Source of the DNA: Rhizobium sp. Leaf453
GTDB taxonomy: Bacteria; Pseudomonadota; Alphaproteobacteria; Rhizobiales; Rhizobiaceae
Direction: 5' to 3'
Assembly (NCBI RefSeq): GCF_001425605.1
Contig: NZ_LMRG01000010.1
Coordinates: 51,058 to 115,057 of the forward strand
DNA length: 64,000 bases
The notes under the pieces are model-generated. The model ran no database searches. It saw nothing but the letters and a program-made list of their open reading frames with translations, and was not told where the DNA came from. The number at the start of each line of letters is the position of its first letter. The stretch's first letter is position 1. The translations under genes and the position numbers were made by a program. Shown here one piece after another: positions 37,166-45,498 of the stretch.

Positions 37166-38742
37166 GGTGCACTCCACGTCTGTTCTTCTATTGGGACCAT
37201 TTTATCGGTCCTATATGACCACGGCAACAACTCTTCGAGCTGGCTGTTGGGATGGCCATTGACTATTTTGGTGAGCACGTCGGCGAGATAACCAAGCGGT
37301 TCAACGTCATTGAGTTTTGCGGTTTCGATGAGCGAGGCGATGGTCGCCCAGTGCTCGGCCCCCGCATCGGAGCCTGCAAACAGCGCGTTCTTGCGATTGA
37401 GGGCAATCGGCCTGATGGATCGCTCGACAGTGTTGGAGTCGATCTCGATCCGGCCATCGTCGATAAATCTTGTCAGCCCATCCCAGCGTGACAGGGCATA
37501 ACGGATCGCCTCGGCCAGTTTTGTCTTCTGGCTGATGAGGCCAAGCTGTTCGCGTAGCCAGGGAGCCAGGCTATCGGTGATCGGACGGCTTTTTTCTTGC
37601 CGAGCGGTGCTGCGCTCTTTGTGCGTGCGGCCACGTATCTCGTCTTCGATCTTGTAGAGTTCGGCAATGCGTCTGAGTACCTCGGTGGCAATAGGTGCGG
37701 GACCGGCGGCCGCCAGTTCGTAAAAGCGCCGACGAACGTGCGACCAGCAGAAAGCCAGCGATACGGTGTTCTTGGCAGCCAACGGGCGATAGCCGCTATA
37801 GCCGTCTACCTGAAGAATGCCGACGAAGCCGTCGAGATGGGCCATCGGACGCTCGGCTTTGCGATCCGGCGCGTAGACATAGACGACGCCGGGCGGATCG
37901 GTTCCCTGCCAAGGCCTGTCATCGCGGGCATACGCCCAGAGCTGGCCGGTCTTGGTCTTGCCCCGTCCCGGATCAAGAACCGGGGCTGTCGTTTCGTCGG
38001 CGAAGAGCTTGGATGATGTCTTCAAAAAGTCGAGCAGCCGTTGATGAACAGGCCGCAGGTGCCAGGCGGCCCGGCCGACCCAATCGGCAAGCGTCGAGCG
38101 GTCGAGATCGACCCCTTGCCGCTTGTAGATTTGCGCTTGGCGGTACAATGGCAGGTGATCGGCATACTTGGAGACCAGAACCTGGGCGACGGTTGCTTCG
38201 GTCGGAATACCGCCTTCGATCAGCCGGGAGGGAGCCGGAGCCTGAACCACGACATCCTCGCAGGCCCGGCAGGCATACTTCGGGCGGCGCACGACCAGCA
38301 CACGGAACTGGGCGGGGACAATGTCGAGCTTTTCGCTGACGTCTTCGCCAATCCGATGCAGATCATGGCGGCAGCCTGGACAGGCGTGACCATCGATATC
38401 GACGACCATCTCGATGCGTGGCAGGTGAGCTGGCAATGAACCCCGGTTCGTCCGCCGTTTGGCAACACGGGCCTGGCGCTCTGGGGCAGAGGCTTCTTCT
38501 TTCGCTTCCAGACAATTCGCTTCGACCTGCTCGGCTTCTTCCAAGCCCAGAAGTAGCTGATCTTCGGGAAGCGTTTCGGCGCGGCGACCGAACCGGTGGC
38601 GCTGCAATTCCTTGATGATCTGACGCAGGCGGGCATTCTCCGCCTCGCGCGAAAGCACCATCGCTTTCAGCGCGTTCAGGTCATCCGGAAGCTCGTCCGC
38701 CCTTGTCGTCATGGGACAAGAACAGCATATTTTGCCTCGCAA
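37162..38742 (-). CDS. tnpC: IS66 transposase TnpC
   Basis: 526 residues. The N-terminus carries the coiled coil (LKAMVLSREAENARLRQIIKELQRHRFGRRAE) and a Cys-rich HACPGCRHDLHRIGEDVSEKLD region. The DDE catalytic core follows (LFADETTAPVLDPGRGKTKTGQLWAY, LQVDGYSGYRPL, CWSHVRRRFYELA, IEIDSNTVERSIRPIALNRKNALFAGSDAGAEHWA). The last ~16 residues after LEELLPWSY are unlike typical IS66 tails, which fits a deletion of the left end. Confidence 0.9.
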   Translation of the reverse strand: MRGKICCSCPMTTRADELPDDLNALKAMVLSREAENARLRQIIKELQRHRFGRRAETLPEDQLLLGLEEAEQVEANCLEAKEEASAPERQARVAKRRTNRGSLPAHLPRIEMVVDIDGHACPGCRHDLHRIGEDVSEKLDIVPAQFRVLVVRRPKYACRACEDVVVQAPAPSRLIEGGIPTEATVAQVLVSKYADHLPLYRQAQIYKRQGVDLDRSTLADWVGRAAWHLRPVHQRLLDFLKTSSKLFADETTAPVLDPGRGKTKTGQLWAYARDDRPWQGTDPPGVVYVYAPDRKAERPMAHLDGFVGILQVDGYSGYRPLAAKNTVSLAFCWSHVRRRFYELAAAGPAPIATEVLRRIAELYKIEDEIRGRTHKERSTARQEKSRPITDSLAPWLREQLGLISQKTKLAEAIRYALSRWDGLTRFIDDGRIEIDSNTVERSIRPIALNRKNALFAGSDAGAEHWATIASLIETAKLNDVEPLGYLADVLTKIVNGHPNSQLEELLPWSYRTDKMVPIEEQTWSAP

Positions 38743-38783
38743 AACGAGCTATTGGATGCGGCTGATTCAATTGGTCGCGGCCG

Positions 38784-39140
38784 CTATCCGGCCTTAACGG
38801 GGGTGCGCGTTTCGATTGGCGCATGCACGCGTTTCCAATCGAGTCCCTCGAACAAAGCCGAGAATTGCGCGGCCGTCAGATGCATCGCGCCGTCCTGCAT
38901 TCGGGGCCAATGGAACTCGCCATCCTCGAGCCGCTTGGCGACCAGGCATACGCCACTGCCATCCCAGAATATCAGTTTGATGCGGTCGGTTCGCTTGGCC
39001 CGGAACACATAGATGGTGCCGGAGAACGGATCAGCACCCATCTCGGCCTTCACCAATGCGGCCAATCCCTCTGCGCCTTTGCGGAAGTCGACGGGCTTGG
39101 TGGCGATCATGACTTTCACCGCACCAGACGGGCCAATCAC
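38784..39140 (-). CDS. tnpB: IS66 accessory protein TnpB
   Basis: 118 residues. IGPSGAVKVMIATKPVDFRKGAEGLAALV, GTIYVFRAKRTDRIKLIFWDGSGVCLVAKRLEDG is the classic IS66 Orf2 sequence. Overlaps tnpA by 4 bp; required with TnpA and TnpC for IS66 transposition. Confidence 0.93.
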   Translation of the reverse strand: MIGPSGAVKVMIATKPVDFRKGAEGLAALVKAEMGADPFSGTIYVFRAKRTDRIKLIFWDGSGVCLVAKRLEDGEFHWPRMQDGAMHLTAAQFSALFEGLDWKRVHAPIETRTPVKAG

Positions 39141-39568
39141 GACGATGCCTTCATAGCTTGGATGACCGCTGCGATGGTCGCGCTGTCCGTGCCAGATGCG
39201 ATCCTGAGTAGCGCACCGTCAATCTCCAACTCGATGGCGACTACTAGCGGAGTGCTCTTAGCCATCGTCTTTCGCCGTCTCAAAGGCACCTCTGCAGGCT
39301 TATCCATTACCACTGGCACGAACATCGGCGTTGACGTCTGCCCCGATGGTTTCCGCGACTGCCGCCGCCAGGTGAACAACTGACCAGGCGACAAACCGTG
39401 CCGCCGCGCAACAGCACTGACCGACATCTCGCCGCTATGACTTTCGGCAACAATCTGAAGCTTCTCCTCGTCGCTCCATTCGCGGCGGCGACCTGATCCA
39501 GTGAAAACCTCAAACCGCTGCACCATCTCATCGGCCTTGGTGCTAGGCGTAAACCCTGTAATCGTCAT
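39137..39568 (-). CDS. tnpA: IS66 accessory protein TnpA
   Basis: 143 residues. An N-terminal HTH of transposase-8 type (RRREWSDEEKLQIVAESHSGEMSVSAVARRHGLSPGQLFTWRR) is followed by a variable tail. It is the first gene of the IS66 operon, 75 bp inside the right terminal repeat. Confidence 0.9.
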   Translation of the reverse strand: MTITGFTPSTKADEMVQRFEVFTGSGRRREWSDEEKLQIVAESHSGEMSVSAVARRHGLSPGQLFTWRRQSRKPSGQTSTPMFVPVVMDKPAEVPLRRRKTMAKSTPLVVAIELEIDGALLRIASGTDSATIAAVIQAMKASS

Positions 39569-39643
39569 ATGTCGAAGCCCTGTTCGGGCACAACATCAAC
39601 GATAAGCCGGCAATCCGGAAGGTGGGAGGAAAACAGCGCTTAC

Positions 39644-39723
39644 CGTAATCCTTCTGTGGCGCAATGCCAGGATGGCAAAAAGTCCTCCCAATCCATAGGC
39701 CTTCGCACCGAAACAGATGCGCC
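39644..39723 (+). pseudogene. Remnant of the 5' end of a ligD-type ligase gene
   Basis: This segment aligns with 63547-63630, the leader and start of the LigD-type gene: both have taatccttct-tggcgcaatg and then atggcaaaa-gtcc-ccc, followed by ggccttcg-accga. Here a 2-bp loss and an in-frame TAG break it after about eight codons. It is cut on the left by the IS66 end and on the right by an IS21-type end. It is a diverged paralogue, not a recent copy. Confidence 0.7.
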
Positions 39724-39751
39724 TGTTGGTTTCCGCGCAGAACTGAGCCGG
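39724..39751 (+). repeat. IS21-type terminal inverted repeat, left copy
   Basis: 28 bases beginning TGTTGGTTTCCGCGCAGAAC, an exact reverse complement of 50928-50955. The TG...CA terminus and the CCGCGCAGAACTGA core are typical of IS21-family ends. No istA start follows it, so it is a stranded end. Confidence 0.75.
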
Positions 39752-39882
39752 CTCCCGACCCCCCTCCCTTAAGAGACTGAATTCCTTTGCACTGAAACGT
39801 ATCGACCAGGGTTTTGCAACTCGGTCAGCCTTTCAAGCTTTCAATAAGCAGGCGGAAAAAATGACGTGCGCGCATCACAGCG

Positions 39883-39938
39883 ACATAAAAGGTATTAACA
39901 TAACGCCTTTTATGTGTAAGGTATTGTCGCAATACCTT
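39883..39938. promoter_or_regulatory. Two adjacent palindromes upstream of the peptidase operon
   Basis: Palindrome 1 has 10-bp arms ACATAAAAGG (39883-39892) and CCTTTTATGT (39906-39915). Palindrome 2 is AAGGTATTG-tcg-CAATACCTT (39918-39938), with 9-bp arms and a 3-base spacer, the spacing expected of a GntR/FadR-type dimer site. They end 38 bases before the peptidase start. The GntR regulator encoded at 42496 is the obvious candidate to bind. Confidence 0.65.
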
Positions 39939-39976
39939 TAGGCGTCGGCAGAATCCGAAAACAATGGGGAACTATC

Positions 39977-40906
39977 TTGGACGTAATGACCAGCCGCTAT
40001 AACGTTACGCAGTACTCGATTCCATTTCTTAGCTACACGACATGGGTACGCGTCACCACGCCCCGCTCAGGCAAGTGCGTACGCCCGCCTTTGATCGTTT
40101 TACACGGTGGCCCTGGAATACCGCACGACTATTGTCTGCCCATGGTTGCCTTGTGTGATGACCAGCGCGCCGTAATTCATTACGACCAAATAGGGTGCGG
40201 CCGCAGCAGCCGTTTACCAGATGCTCCAGCGGAATTCTGGACCGTCGAGCTTTTCGTCGATGAGCTAAGGAACCTCGTGGACCACCTCGGCTTGATGGGC
40301 GGATACCACTTGCTGGGTCAATCATGGGGAGGCATGCTCGGCCCGGAATATGTTTTGCGCCATCCGGAGCGCGTGCTCAGCATGATCCTCGCAGACTCAC
40401 CGGCTTCGATGCCTTTGTGGGCGACAGGGACTGAGCAGCTACTGTCGCAACTTCCTGCAGACGTTCAGGCGACTATCCGCCAGCACGAGGCGGCTGGAAC
40501 GACGGATTCCGAAGCATACCAACAGGCTGCCGCCAAATTCTATCAGCGGCACGTGTGCCGAGTGCACCCCTATCCGGATGTGTTGGAAAACAGCTTTGCG
40601 CGGTTGGCGGAAGATCCGACCGTTTATCACACTATGGTCGGCCCCAGCGAGTTCTCTTCAGTCGGAACGCTTAGAAACTGGTCTGTCGTCGAAAGGCTGC
40701 CGCAGATAGCAGTACCTTCTCTAGTGCTTGCAGGAGAATTCGACGAAGCGACCCCAATATCCTGGGAGCCGTTCGTCAGGCACATCCCGTCCGTCGAGCA
40801 CCATGTCTTCCGTGGCGCGAGCCATACGCCGCATCTGGAAACACCGGTCGAGTTCTTCCAGGTCGTGAGCGACTTCCTGAAAAAACACGATGGCATCAAA
40901 GCTTAA
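39977..40906 (+). CDS. Proline iminopeptidase-like alpha/beta hydrolase
   Basis: 309 residues. Oxyanion motif VLHGGPGIPHDY, HYDQIGCGRSS, nucleophile Ser in LLGQSWGGMLGPEYV, catalytic Asp in LAGEFDEATP and His in RGASHTPHLE. This is the proline iminopeptidase/amino-acid amidase family that removes N-terminal residues from small peptides or amides. The start is probably TTG at 39977 (GGGGA six bases upstream) or ATG at 39986. It is followed by an amino acid permease gene 27 bases on, so the pair likely imports and processes a peptide-like nutrient. Confidence 0.88.
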   Translation: MDVMTSRYNVTQYSIPFLSYTTWVRVTTPRSGKCVRPPLIVLHGGPGIPHDYCLPMVALCDDQRAVIHYDQIGCGRSSRLPDAPAEFWTVELFVDELRNLVDHLGLMGGYHLLGQSWGGMLGPEYVLRHPERVLSMILADSPASMPLWATGTEQLLSQLPADVQATIRQHEAAGTTDSEAYQQAAAKFYQRHVCRVHPYPDVLENSFARLAEDPTVYHTMVGPSEFSSVGTLRNWSVVERLPQIAVPSLVLAGEFDEATPISWEPFVRHIPSVEHHVFRGASHTPHLETPVEFFQVVSDFLKKHDGIKA

Positions 40907-40933
40907 GCTCATCCAAAAAAGGGGAATACAGCA

Positions 40934-42325
40934 ATGCAGGTACTGGAAGGAAAGACCGAGCCATCGGCTTCGGCAAACACACTCGAATCCCTTGGCTATC
41001 ATCAGGAGCTCAAGCGAACGATGTCGCTTGCCGACGTTGTTATCTACGGTTTGATCTATATGGTTCCGATGGCCCCCGTGGCCGTCTTCGGCTTCACCTC
41101 GAACTTTTCCTCCGGCATGACTGCCCTCGTCTATTTGGTCGCAGCGATTGCCATGCTGTTCAGTGCCCTCTGCTATAAGGAGATGGCCAAGCGCTATCCG
41201 GTCGCCGGTTCGGTCTATTCCTACGTGCGCTTCGGCATCAACAGCTACGTCGGATATCTGGCGGGCTGGGCGATCCTTCTGGATTATCTGCTGCTGCCCG
41301 CGCTGCTGTCGGTATTCGCCGCAAGCGCGATGACCGGACTTTGGCCGGATGTTCCCGCCTGGCTTTGGGTTGGAATCTTCGTCGCGCTTGCCGCCTTTAT
41401 AAACCTCGGCGGCATAACCGTGACAGCTACGATGAACAAGCTCTTTCTCTGCATTCAACTGATCGTCGTAGCAATCTTTGTAAGCGCCGTGGGGATTGAC
41501 CTGGTTAGAGGAACAGTTTCGCTATCACTGACCCCGCTCTTCAACAGCGACGTGTTCTCCTGGTCCATTGTTTTCGCCGCTATTCCGATCGCAGCACTCA
41601 GTTTCGTGGGGTTTGACGCAATATCGACGCTGAACGAAGAGGCTAAGGGCGGTGGCGAAACCGTTTCGAAAGCGACAATGATCGTGCTTGTGGCCGTGAC
41701 GGTGATGTTCATGCTGCAGGTCTATCTTGCCTCGCTATATGTCGCACCGGGCACCGTTTTCGCCGAAGGCGATGCGACAAATAACGCGTTCTATACCATC
41801 GCTGGGCAGGTCGGCGGCGATTGGCTACGCATCATTGTTACGCTGACGTCCGCGCTGATTGCGATCTTCGCCAATTCAATTGCATCAATGGCAACATCGT
41901 CGCGTCTTATCTTCAGTATGGCGCGCGACCGCCAGCTGCCCGCCGTACTTGCGGTCGTCAGCGAAAAGAATAACGTACCCCGCAACGCAACGCTCCTCAT
42001 CGCAGCGCTCTCGCTTTCAATCGGCATCTTCGGTGCAGAGCATCAAGGCCTGCTGACAACACTCGTGACGTTTGGCGCCCTCACAGCCTATATTCTGCTT
42101 AACATCGCTGTTCTCTACCGATTTGGTTTCATCGACCGCAGCCCCAGGCTGTTCCTTCACTGGCTCTCTCCGGTTATTGGAACAATCATTCTCGCCTACG
42201 CGCTTTGGCATGCCGACGCCAACGCGCAAATCCTCGGCGGTGTCTGGATGTGTATCGGCGTAGCGGTCGCACTCGCACTGCATATTGCTGGCCGGCTCGA
42301 TAGCGTCGAGGAGGTTCGAGCTTAA
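40934..42325 (+). CDS. APC-family amino acid/polyamine permease
   Basis: 463 residues with about 12 hydrophobic segments. Typical APC features: LKRTMSLADVVIYGLIYMVPMAPVAVFGF at the N-terminus, CYKEMAKRYPVAGSVYSYVRFGI, and FVGFDAISTLNEEAKGGGETV. It is an inner-membrane proton-coupled uptake protein. GGGG precedes the ATG. It is in one unit with the peptidase and upstream of the GntR regulator; the substrate cannot be read directly. Confidence 0.9.
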   Translation: MQVLEGKTEPSASANTLESLGYHQELKRTMSLADVVIYGLIYMVPMAPVAVFGFTSNFSSGMTALVYLVAAIAMLFSALCYKEMAKRYPVAGSVYSYVRFGINSYVGYLAGWAILLDYLLLPALLSVFAASAMTGLWPDVPAWLWVGIFVALAAFINLGGITVTATMNKLFLCIQLIVVAIFVSAVGIDLVRGTVSLSLTPLFNSDVFSWSIVFAAIPIAALSFVGFDAISTLNEEAKGGGETVSKATMIVLVAVTVMFMLQVYLASLYVAPGTVFAEGDATNNAFYTIAGQVGGDWLRIIVTLTSALIAIFANSIASMATSSRLIFSMARDRQLPAVLAVVSEKNNVPRNATLLIAALSLSIGIFGAEHQGLLTTLVTFGALTAYILLNIAVLYRFGFIDRSPRLFLHWLSPVIGTIILAYALWHADANAQILGGVWMCIGVAVALALHIAGRLDSVEEVRA

Positions 42326-42495
42326 ATCATCAGACCGAACGTCGGGCGGGCGGTGCCGGGTCGCTCCTGGCACTGCAAATGGTCCGCGCTGCTTTTGGTT
42401 AGACGGGCGCTCCGTGTATAGGGGATTGGAAAGCAATATTCTGACGGTAATATGCTAGCCGCGCATGACCCATTTTTGAAAGGCAATCCACCTCA

Positions 42496-43278
42496 ATGTC
42501 GGATGATGAAGTTGGCGCTAAAAGCCAGGATTTTTTCCAGGCTGCTGGCGGCCTGAAAGTAAGTACGGCCCGAGGTGAGCTTGCCGAGCGAATAATTACG
42601 GCAATTGCAATCGGTGCGTATTCGCCGGGCGAACAATTGCCCTCGGAACGAGACCTCTCCGAGTGGCAAGGCGTCAGTCGGGTCACCGTCCGGGGGGCAC
42701 TCGAAATCGTTCGAAAACGGGGGTTATTAAATTCGAAGCGGGGACGCGGAGGCGGAAACTTCGTTGCGAATGTAGATCTGGAGCAAGTCGTTACGGGTAT
42801 AACGCACCGAGTGCTTGAGGCGGAGATACCGCGTCTAAGGGAATTTGTCGATTTCCGTTGCCTTGTCGCCGCATTGGAGGCACGGACTGCAGCAGAAAGG
42901 CGCTCGTCCCAGCAGGCGCGCGAACTGGCGCTGATTCTGGAGGAGTTCCTTGCTACCGGCAATCCCGCCTCGGCACGCCGCGTCGATGTCGCTTTGCACC
43001 TTCAGATTACGAATATGGCCGGCAACGACCAGCTCGCCGCCCTGACGGCCCAGCTGAGTTCAAAAGCAACTATGGGATTCGGCGCGGAGCCCTACCCTTC
43101 TCACTATCTCCAACGGGCGCGCGAGGAACATACGGATCTCGTAGAGAGCATTATCGCGCAGGATCTGGATAAAGCCTACCGCACTGCATATAAGCATTTC
43201 GCCTTAACGCTCGAGATTGTCGAGGAGGCGTTCCGGAAATCCTGCGTAGGCAGAAATCCGTCGACGAGTGGATCGTAA
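42496..43278 (+). CDS. GntR-family transcriptional regulator (FCD type)
   Basis: 260 residues. The winged HTH is GELAERIITAIAIGAYSPGEQLPSERDLSEWQGVSRVTVRGALEIVRKRGLL. The helical C-terminal domain (residues ~105-245) with VDFRCLVAALEARTAAER and DVALHLQITNMAGN is an FCD ligand-binding domain. It probably regulates the peptidase-permease pair just upstream. Weak palindromic sequence also lies before its own start (aatatt...aatat near 42435-42455). Confidence 0.9.
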   Translation: MSDDEVGAKSQDFFQAAGGLKVSTARGELAERIITAIAIGAYSPGEQLPSERDLSEWQGVSRVTVRGALEIVRKRGLLNSKRGRGGGNFVANVDLEQVVTGITHRVLEAEIPRLREFVDFRCLVAALEARTAAERRSSQQARELALILEEFLATGNPASARRVDVALHLQITNMAGNDQLAALTAQLSSKATMGFGAEPYPSHYLQRAREEHTDLVESIIAQDLDKAYRTAYKHFALTLEIVEEAFRKSCVGRNPSTSGS

Positions 43279-43469
43279 AAAACACGGCGCCGGCGTAGGG
43301 GTAACTTCAACTGAGAGGAAATGTAAAAAGCTCTTGAACATGGGGTAATCGCGGGTCGGTTTCCCTAAAGGCATTGCCTAAGCAATATCTGACATGGGTG
43401 TTTGCCCCCGGTAAGGTGGAAATACGGGCTCACGATTGGAACAGGCCCAGCATCAAATGGGAGGGAACC

Positions 43470-43560
43470 ATGGACCAATATATCGGGATTGATGTTTCGC
43501 GGAAAGATACTGCGGTTTCGATCCGAGAGAATAGGAAGCGTATCTGGCGGGGAATGCCCT
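43470..43560 (+). pseudogene. 5' fragment of an IS110-family transposase
   Basis: An ATG at 43470 reads MDQYIGIDVSRKDTAVSIRE, the DEDD-type N-terminus of IS110/IS1111 transposases, then runs out of homology after about 30 codons. It is not the same IS110 copy as at 59636. The sequence beyond is not recognisable. Confidence 0.6.
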
Positions 43561-43875
43561 TCCGATCCGAAAGAGTCAGCAGCGCATCACCGCAAGACGA
43601 CCTTCACCGTGGGCTTACAAAGTCCCGGCAGCGAGCGCATGTACGATAGCAAACTTCTAGCCCTTCGTCGCGAAATCGAAACAGGGGGAGCGCGCGCCAC
43701 CAAGGTCCCTGAAATCGCCGGGAGAGTTCGGCCGCTACCGCTTTTGCGATCACGAGCAGAACGCTTACCACCCTCCAACCGGAAATCTGCGTATCCACGA
43801 TCGTTCGAAATCCGGAGAGTTGGTGGAGCAGGGCAGTCTGCTTTGACGCCTCAGATCAGCCAATAGATTGTATCG
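43561..43875. other. Gene-poor scar region
   Basis: About 315 bases with no credible gene. Short frames overlap on both strands, and one (RYRFCDHEQNAYHPPTGNL-like in one frame) has the look of a broken transposon or phage gene. I could not name it. Confidence 0.3.
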
Positions 43876-44046
43876 GAAACGAAAAAGCCTGCCGCGGGAG
43901 GAGGTGCGACAGGCTTTTCGAAAGAATTGAACAACGGCTGGGAGGAGGAGTGCCGCTATTCCGTCAGGCGCTCCTGGGAGGAGGAGTGGGTCGCCTGAAC
44001 CACGAAGCTTTGCGGGAGGAGGTGCATCGCTTCGTTGACCTGAAGA
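43876..44046 (-). ncRNA. Candidate anti-Shine-Dalgarno sRNA with four CCUCCUCCC loops
   Basis: On the minus strand four hairpins follow one another, each with CCTCCTCCC in its loop: H1 44002-44035 (7-bp ACGAAGC stem), H2 43964-43998 (7-bp TCAGGCG stem), H3 43933-43957 (6-bp stem), H4 43882-43918 (about 9-bp AAAAGCCTG stem) followed by TTTTT, a Rho-independent terminator. CCUCCUCCC is complementary to ribosome-binding sites. Alphaproteobacterial sRNAs of the cuckoo and alpha-r14 type expose this motif in loops. A possible -10 (TAATAT, near 44047-44052) exists, but the -35 is weak. It could be one ~170-nt RNA or a processed pair. Confidence 0.65.
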
Positions 44047-44339
44047 TATTAGAGCCTGCCCCGACCGCCAGCGTTCAGATCGCAGGGCAGCCATGCCCAT
44101 GCTGCAATGCAATATGGAGCAATGCTTATTTTTCAGCCATTATGGTCGAGACTCGACTCTCTTTGTGCTGGTCTCGAAACCGAGGACGAAGTCGATCCCC
44201 TTGGCGGAGGACATTTCGCACGGCTTCAGTATCGACCCCGGCCAAGCCAACGATAGAGGTTGAAGCTGACGATATCTGATGGCCGCGGGTCGTAAATGAA
44301 TCATTGCCTGCCGCGCTCCGTTTCAAGGTCTGCGGCGCC

Positions 44340-44863
44340 GCGATTGCCGCTCTGACATCATTGCCTTCAGTCGGCTTTGCGGGCGTGCGGTTCGACCTCC
44401 ATGCGCACGCAGTTCAGTGCGTAGCGCATCGCATCGCTGAAAGACATCCAGGGGCGAAGATCGTCGAGAAGCTTGCCGGGCATCAGGTTTTCGAGGGGGC
44501 CCGCGCCCAGCTGCCGAGAGCTTTTCCATGATCCGGTAATCGCGCTCGAGCAATGATCGCGAGAGCCCGCTTCAAGATCTTTTTCCGTGAGTTGTTCAGC
44601 AGATCCATCGACGAGTGCCACGTCTCCGGATCAGCGAGATAGGCTTGCACAGAGACTTCAGCCGATATTGGCGGTTCCTCACAATCGGTGATATCGCGCA
44701 GCCACGAGGCATCCAATACAATCGCCTCCGGCGCGAAGCCATTGACGGAAACCGGAATCTCGGAATGGTTCTCACCTCGACCTCCTCTGCGTGGGTGCCA
44801 CATGCGGCAACGCGGACTCAGTCCCAAGCCAACTCGCGACCGAGTATATCGGCGCCGAAGCAC
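44340..44863 (-). pseudogene. Decayed hypothetical gene
   Basis: On the minus strand one frame reads a protein-like segment (EIPVSVNGFAPEAIVLDASWLRDI, SMDLLNNSRKKILKRALAIIA) and stops. Another frame continues as LENLMPGKLLDDLRPWMSFS, DAMRYALNCVRMEVEPHARK. A third frame (RDYRIMEKLSAAGRG) bridges them. This looks like a single gene with two frameshifts near 44490-44560. No family is recognised. Confidence 0.4.
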
Positions 44864-44865
44864 GT

Positions 44866-44949
44866 AAAAGAGGGCCGGAGACAGTGTCTCACGGCCCAGT
44901 TTTTTTCTTCGGCAGTGGAGGGAGGAGAACCACGCCGAGAAGATGAGAG
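44866..44949 (-). ncRNA. Candidate short anti-Shine-Dalgarno sRNA
   Basis: Minus strand: promoter-like TGGACG-N16-CATAAT (CATAAT at 44956-44961), a hairpin at 44910-44937 (CGGC...GCCG with TGG/CCA) exposing CTCCTCCC, then a strong hairpin at 44872-44897 (GGGCCG...CGGCCC with inner AGACA/TGTCT pairs) followed by TCTTTT. Estimated length is about 80 nt. The motif is the same as in the four-loop RNA 0.9 kb away. Confidence 0.55.
44872..44906 (+). terminator. Bidirectional Rho-independent terminator
   Basis: The same GGGCCG...CGGCCC hairpin is followed on the plus strand by seven Ts (44900-44906). It can therefore stop transcription from both sides, and serves as the 3' end of the minus-strand sRNA. 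Confidence 0.7.
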
Positions 44950-45087
44950 TGACAGATTATGGTTAATGAATCGTAACCGTCCACCGTGACAGGTCGGTAA
45001 GGCGAAAAATCCACGGGAGACAATAGTGCAGCCACATTCGCGGTTGACCCGAGATGCTCTCCGGAGACGCCGGGGAGTGCAGTGTGG

Positions 45088-45477
45088 CTATCTCTTGAGA
45101 AGTGAAACCTGCCTCTCGAAGTCGGCTAGATCGAAATAGTCGCGCCAGACGGTGATGACCCCGTTCTCCACGGTGACCGTACCCATGACCGGCAACCTGA
45201 TCGTCGCGCCACTGTCATGCGTGAACACATCGATCCGCTCGTTGAGCACAACGTTTCCCGATGCCGCGATGTTGCTAACGGTCCAGTCTACCTTGAACGC
45301 CGTCCCCACACCGAAGTCTTCATGGAATTTGCGGACGTTGTTTCTTCCTACGATGTTGGGCAGCGGAACGTTGTCGTAGAGAACATCATCCGACAGCATC
45401 GAAAGGGCGTCCTCTATGCGATTAGCCGTCCAGTGGCCGAAAAAAATGGTGGCAATGTCGATGGGATTTTTGGACAT
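45088..45477 (-). CDS. Limonene-1,2-epoxide hydrolase/NTF2-like protein
   Basis: 129 residues, NTF2/SnoaL fold. It has the LEH-type catalytic pattern: Arg and Asp in NERIDVF and the second Asp in TVWRDYFDL. VMGTVTVENGVITVWRDYFD matches the family's late strand. Epoxide hydrolysis is thus possible, but many relatives have other roles. It is the third gene of a leftward set with a dinucleotide-binding protein and an SDR, divergent from a LysR gene. Confidence 0.75.
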   Translation of the reverse strand: MSKNPIDIATIFFGHWTANRIEDALSMLSDDVLYDNVPLPNIVGRNNVRKFHEDFGVGTAFKVDWTVSNIAASGNVVLNERIDVFTHDSGATIRLPVMGTVTVENGVITVWRDYFDLADFERQVSLLKR

Positions 45478-45498
45478 GATTGCGCTCCAGAGAGGGGT

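Larger units (their letters stand above)
37162..39643 (-). mobile_element. IS66-family element (tnpA-tnpB-tnpC), left end not seen
   Basis: Three leftward genes in the IS66 order. The right terminal repeat reads inward from 39643 as GTAAGCGCTGTTTTCCTCCC, the usual IS66 GTAAGC end. No matching GTAAGC end or 8-bp target copy of the right flank (cgtaatcc) is found to the left of tnpC. The left end is probably deleted near 37160-37215, or diverged. Confidence 0.8.

Noticed and set aside
39851..39976. Palindromes as an IS end
   Set aside because: They are short, adjacent and operator-like, lie just upstream of an operon, and have no target duplication.
43561..43870. Overlapping frames on both strands after the IS110 fragment
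   Set aside because: No recognisable protein family and mutually incompatible; treated as scar sequence.
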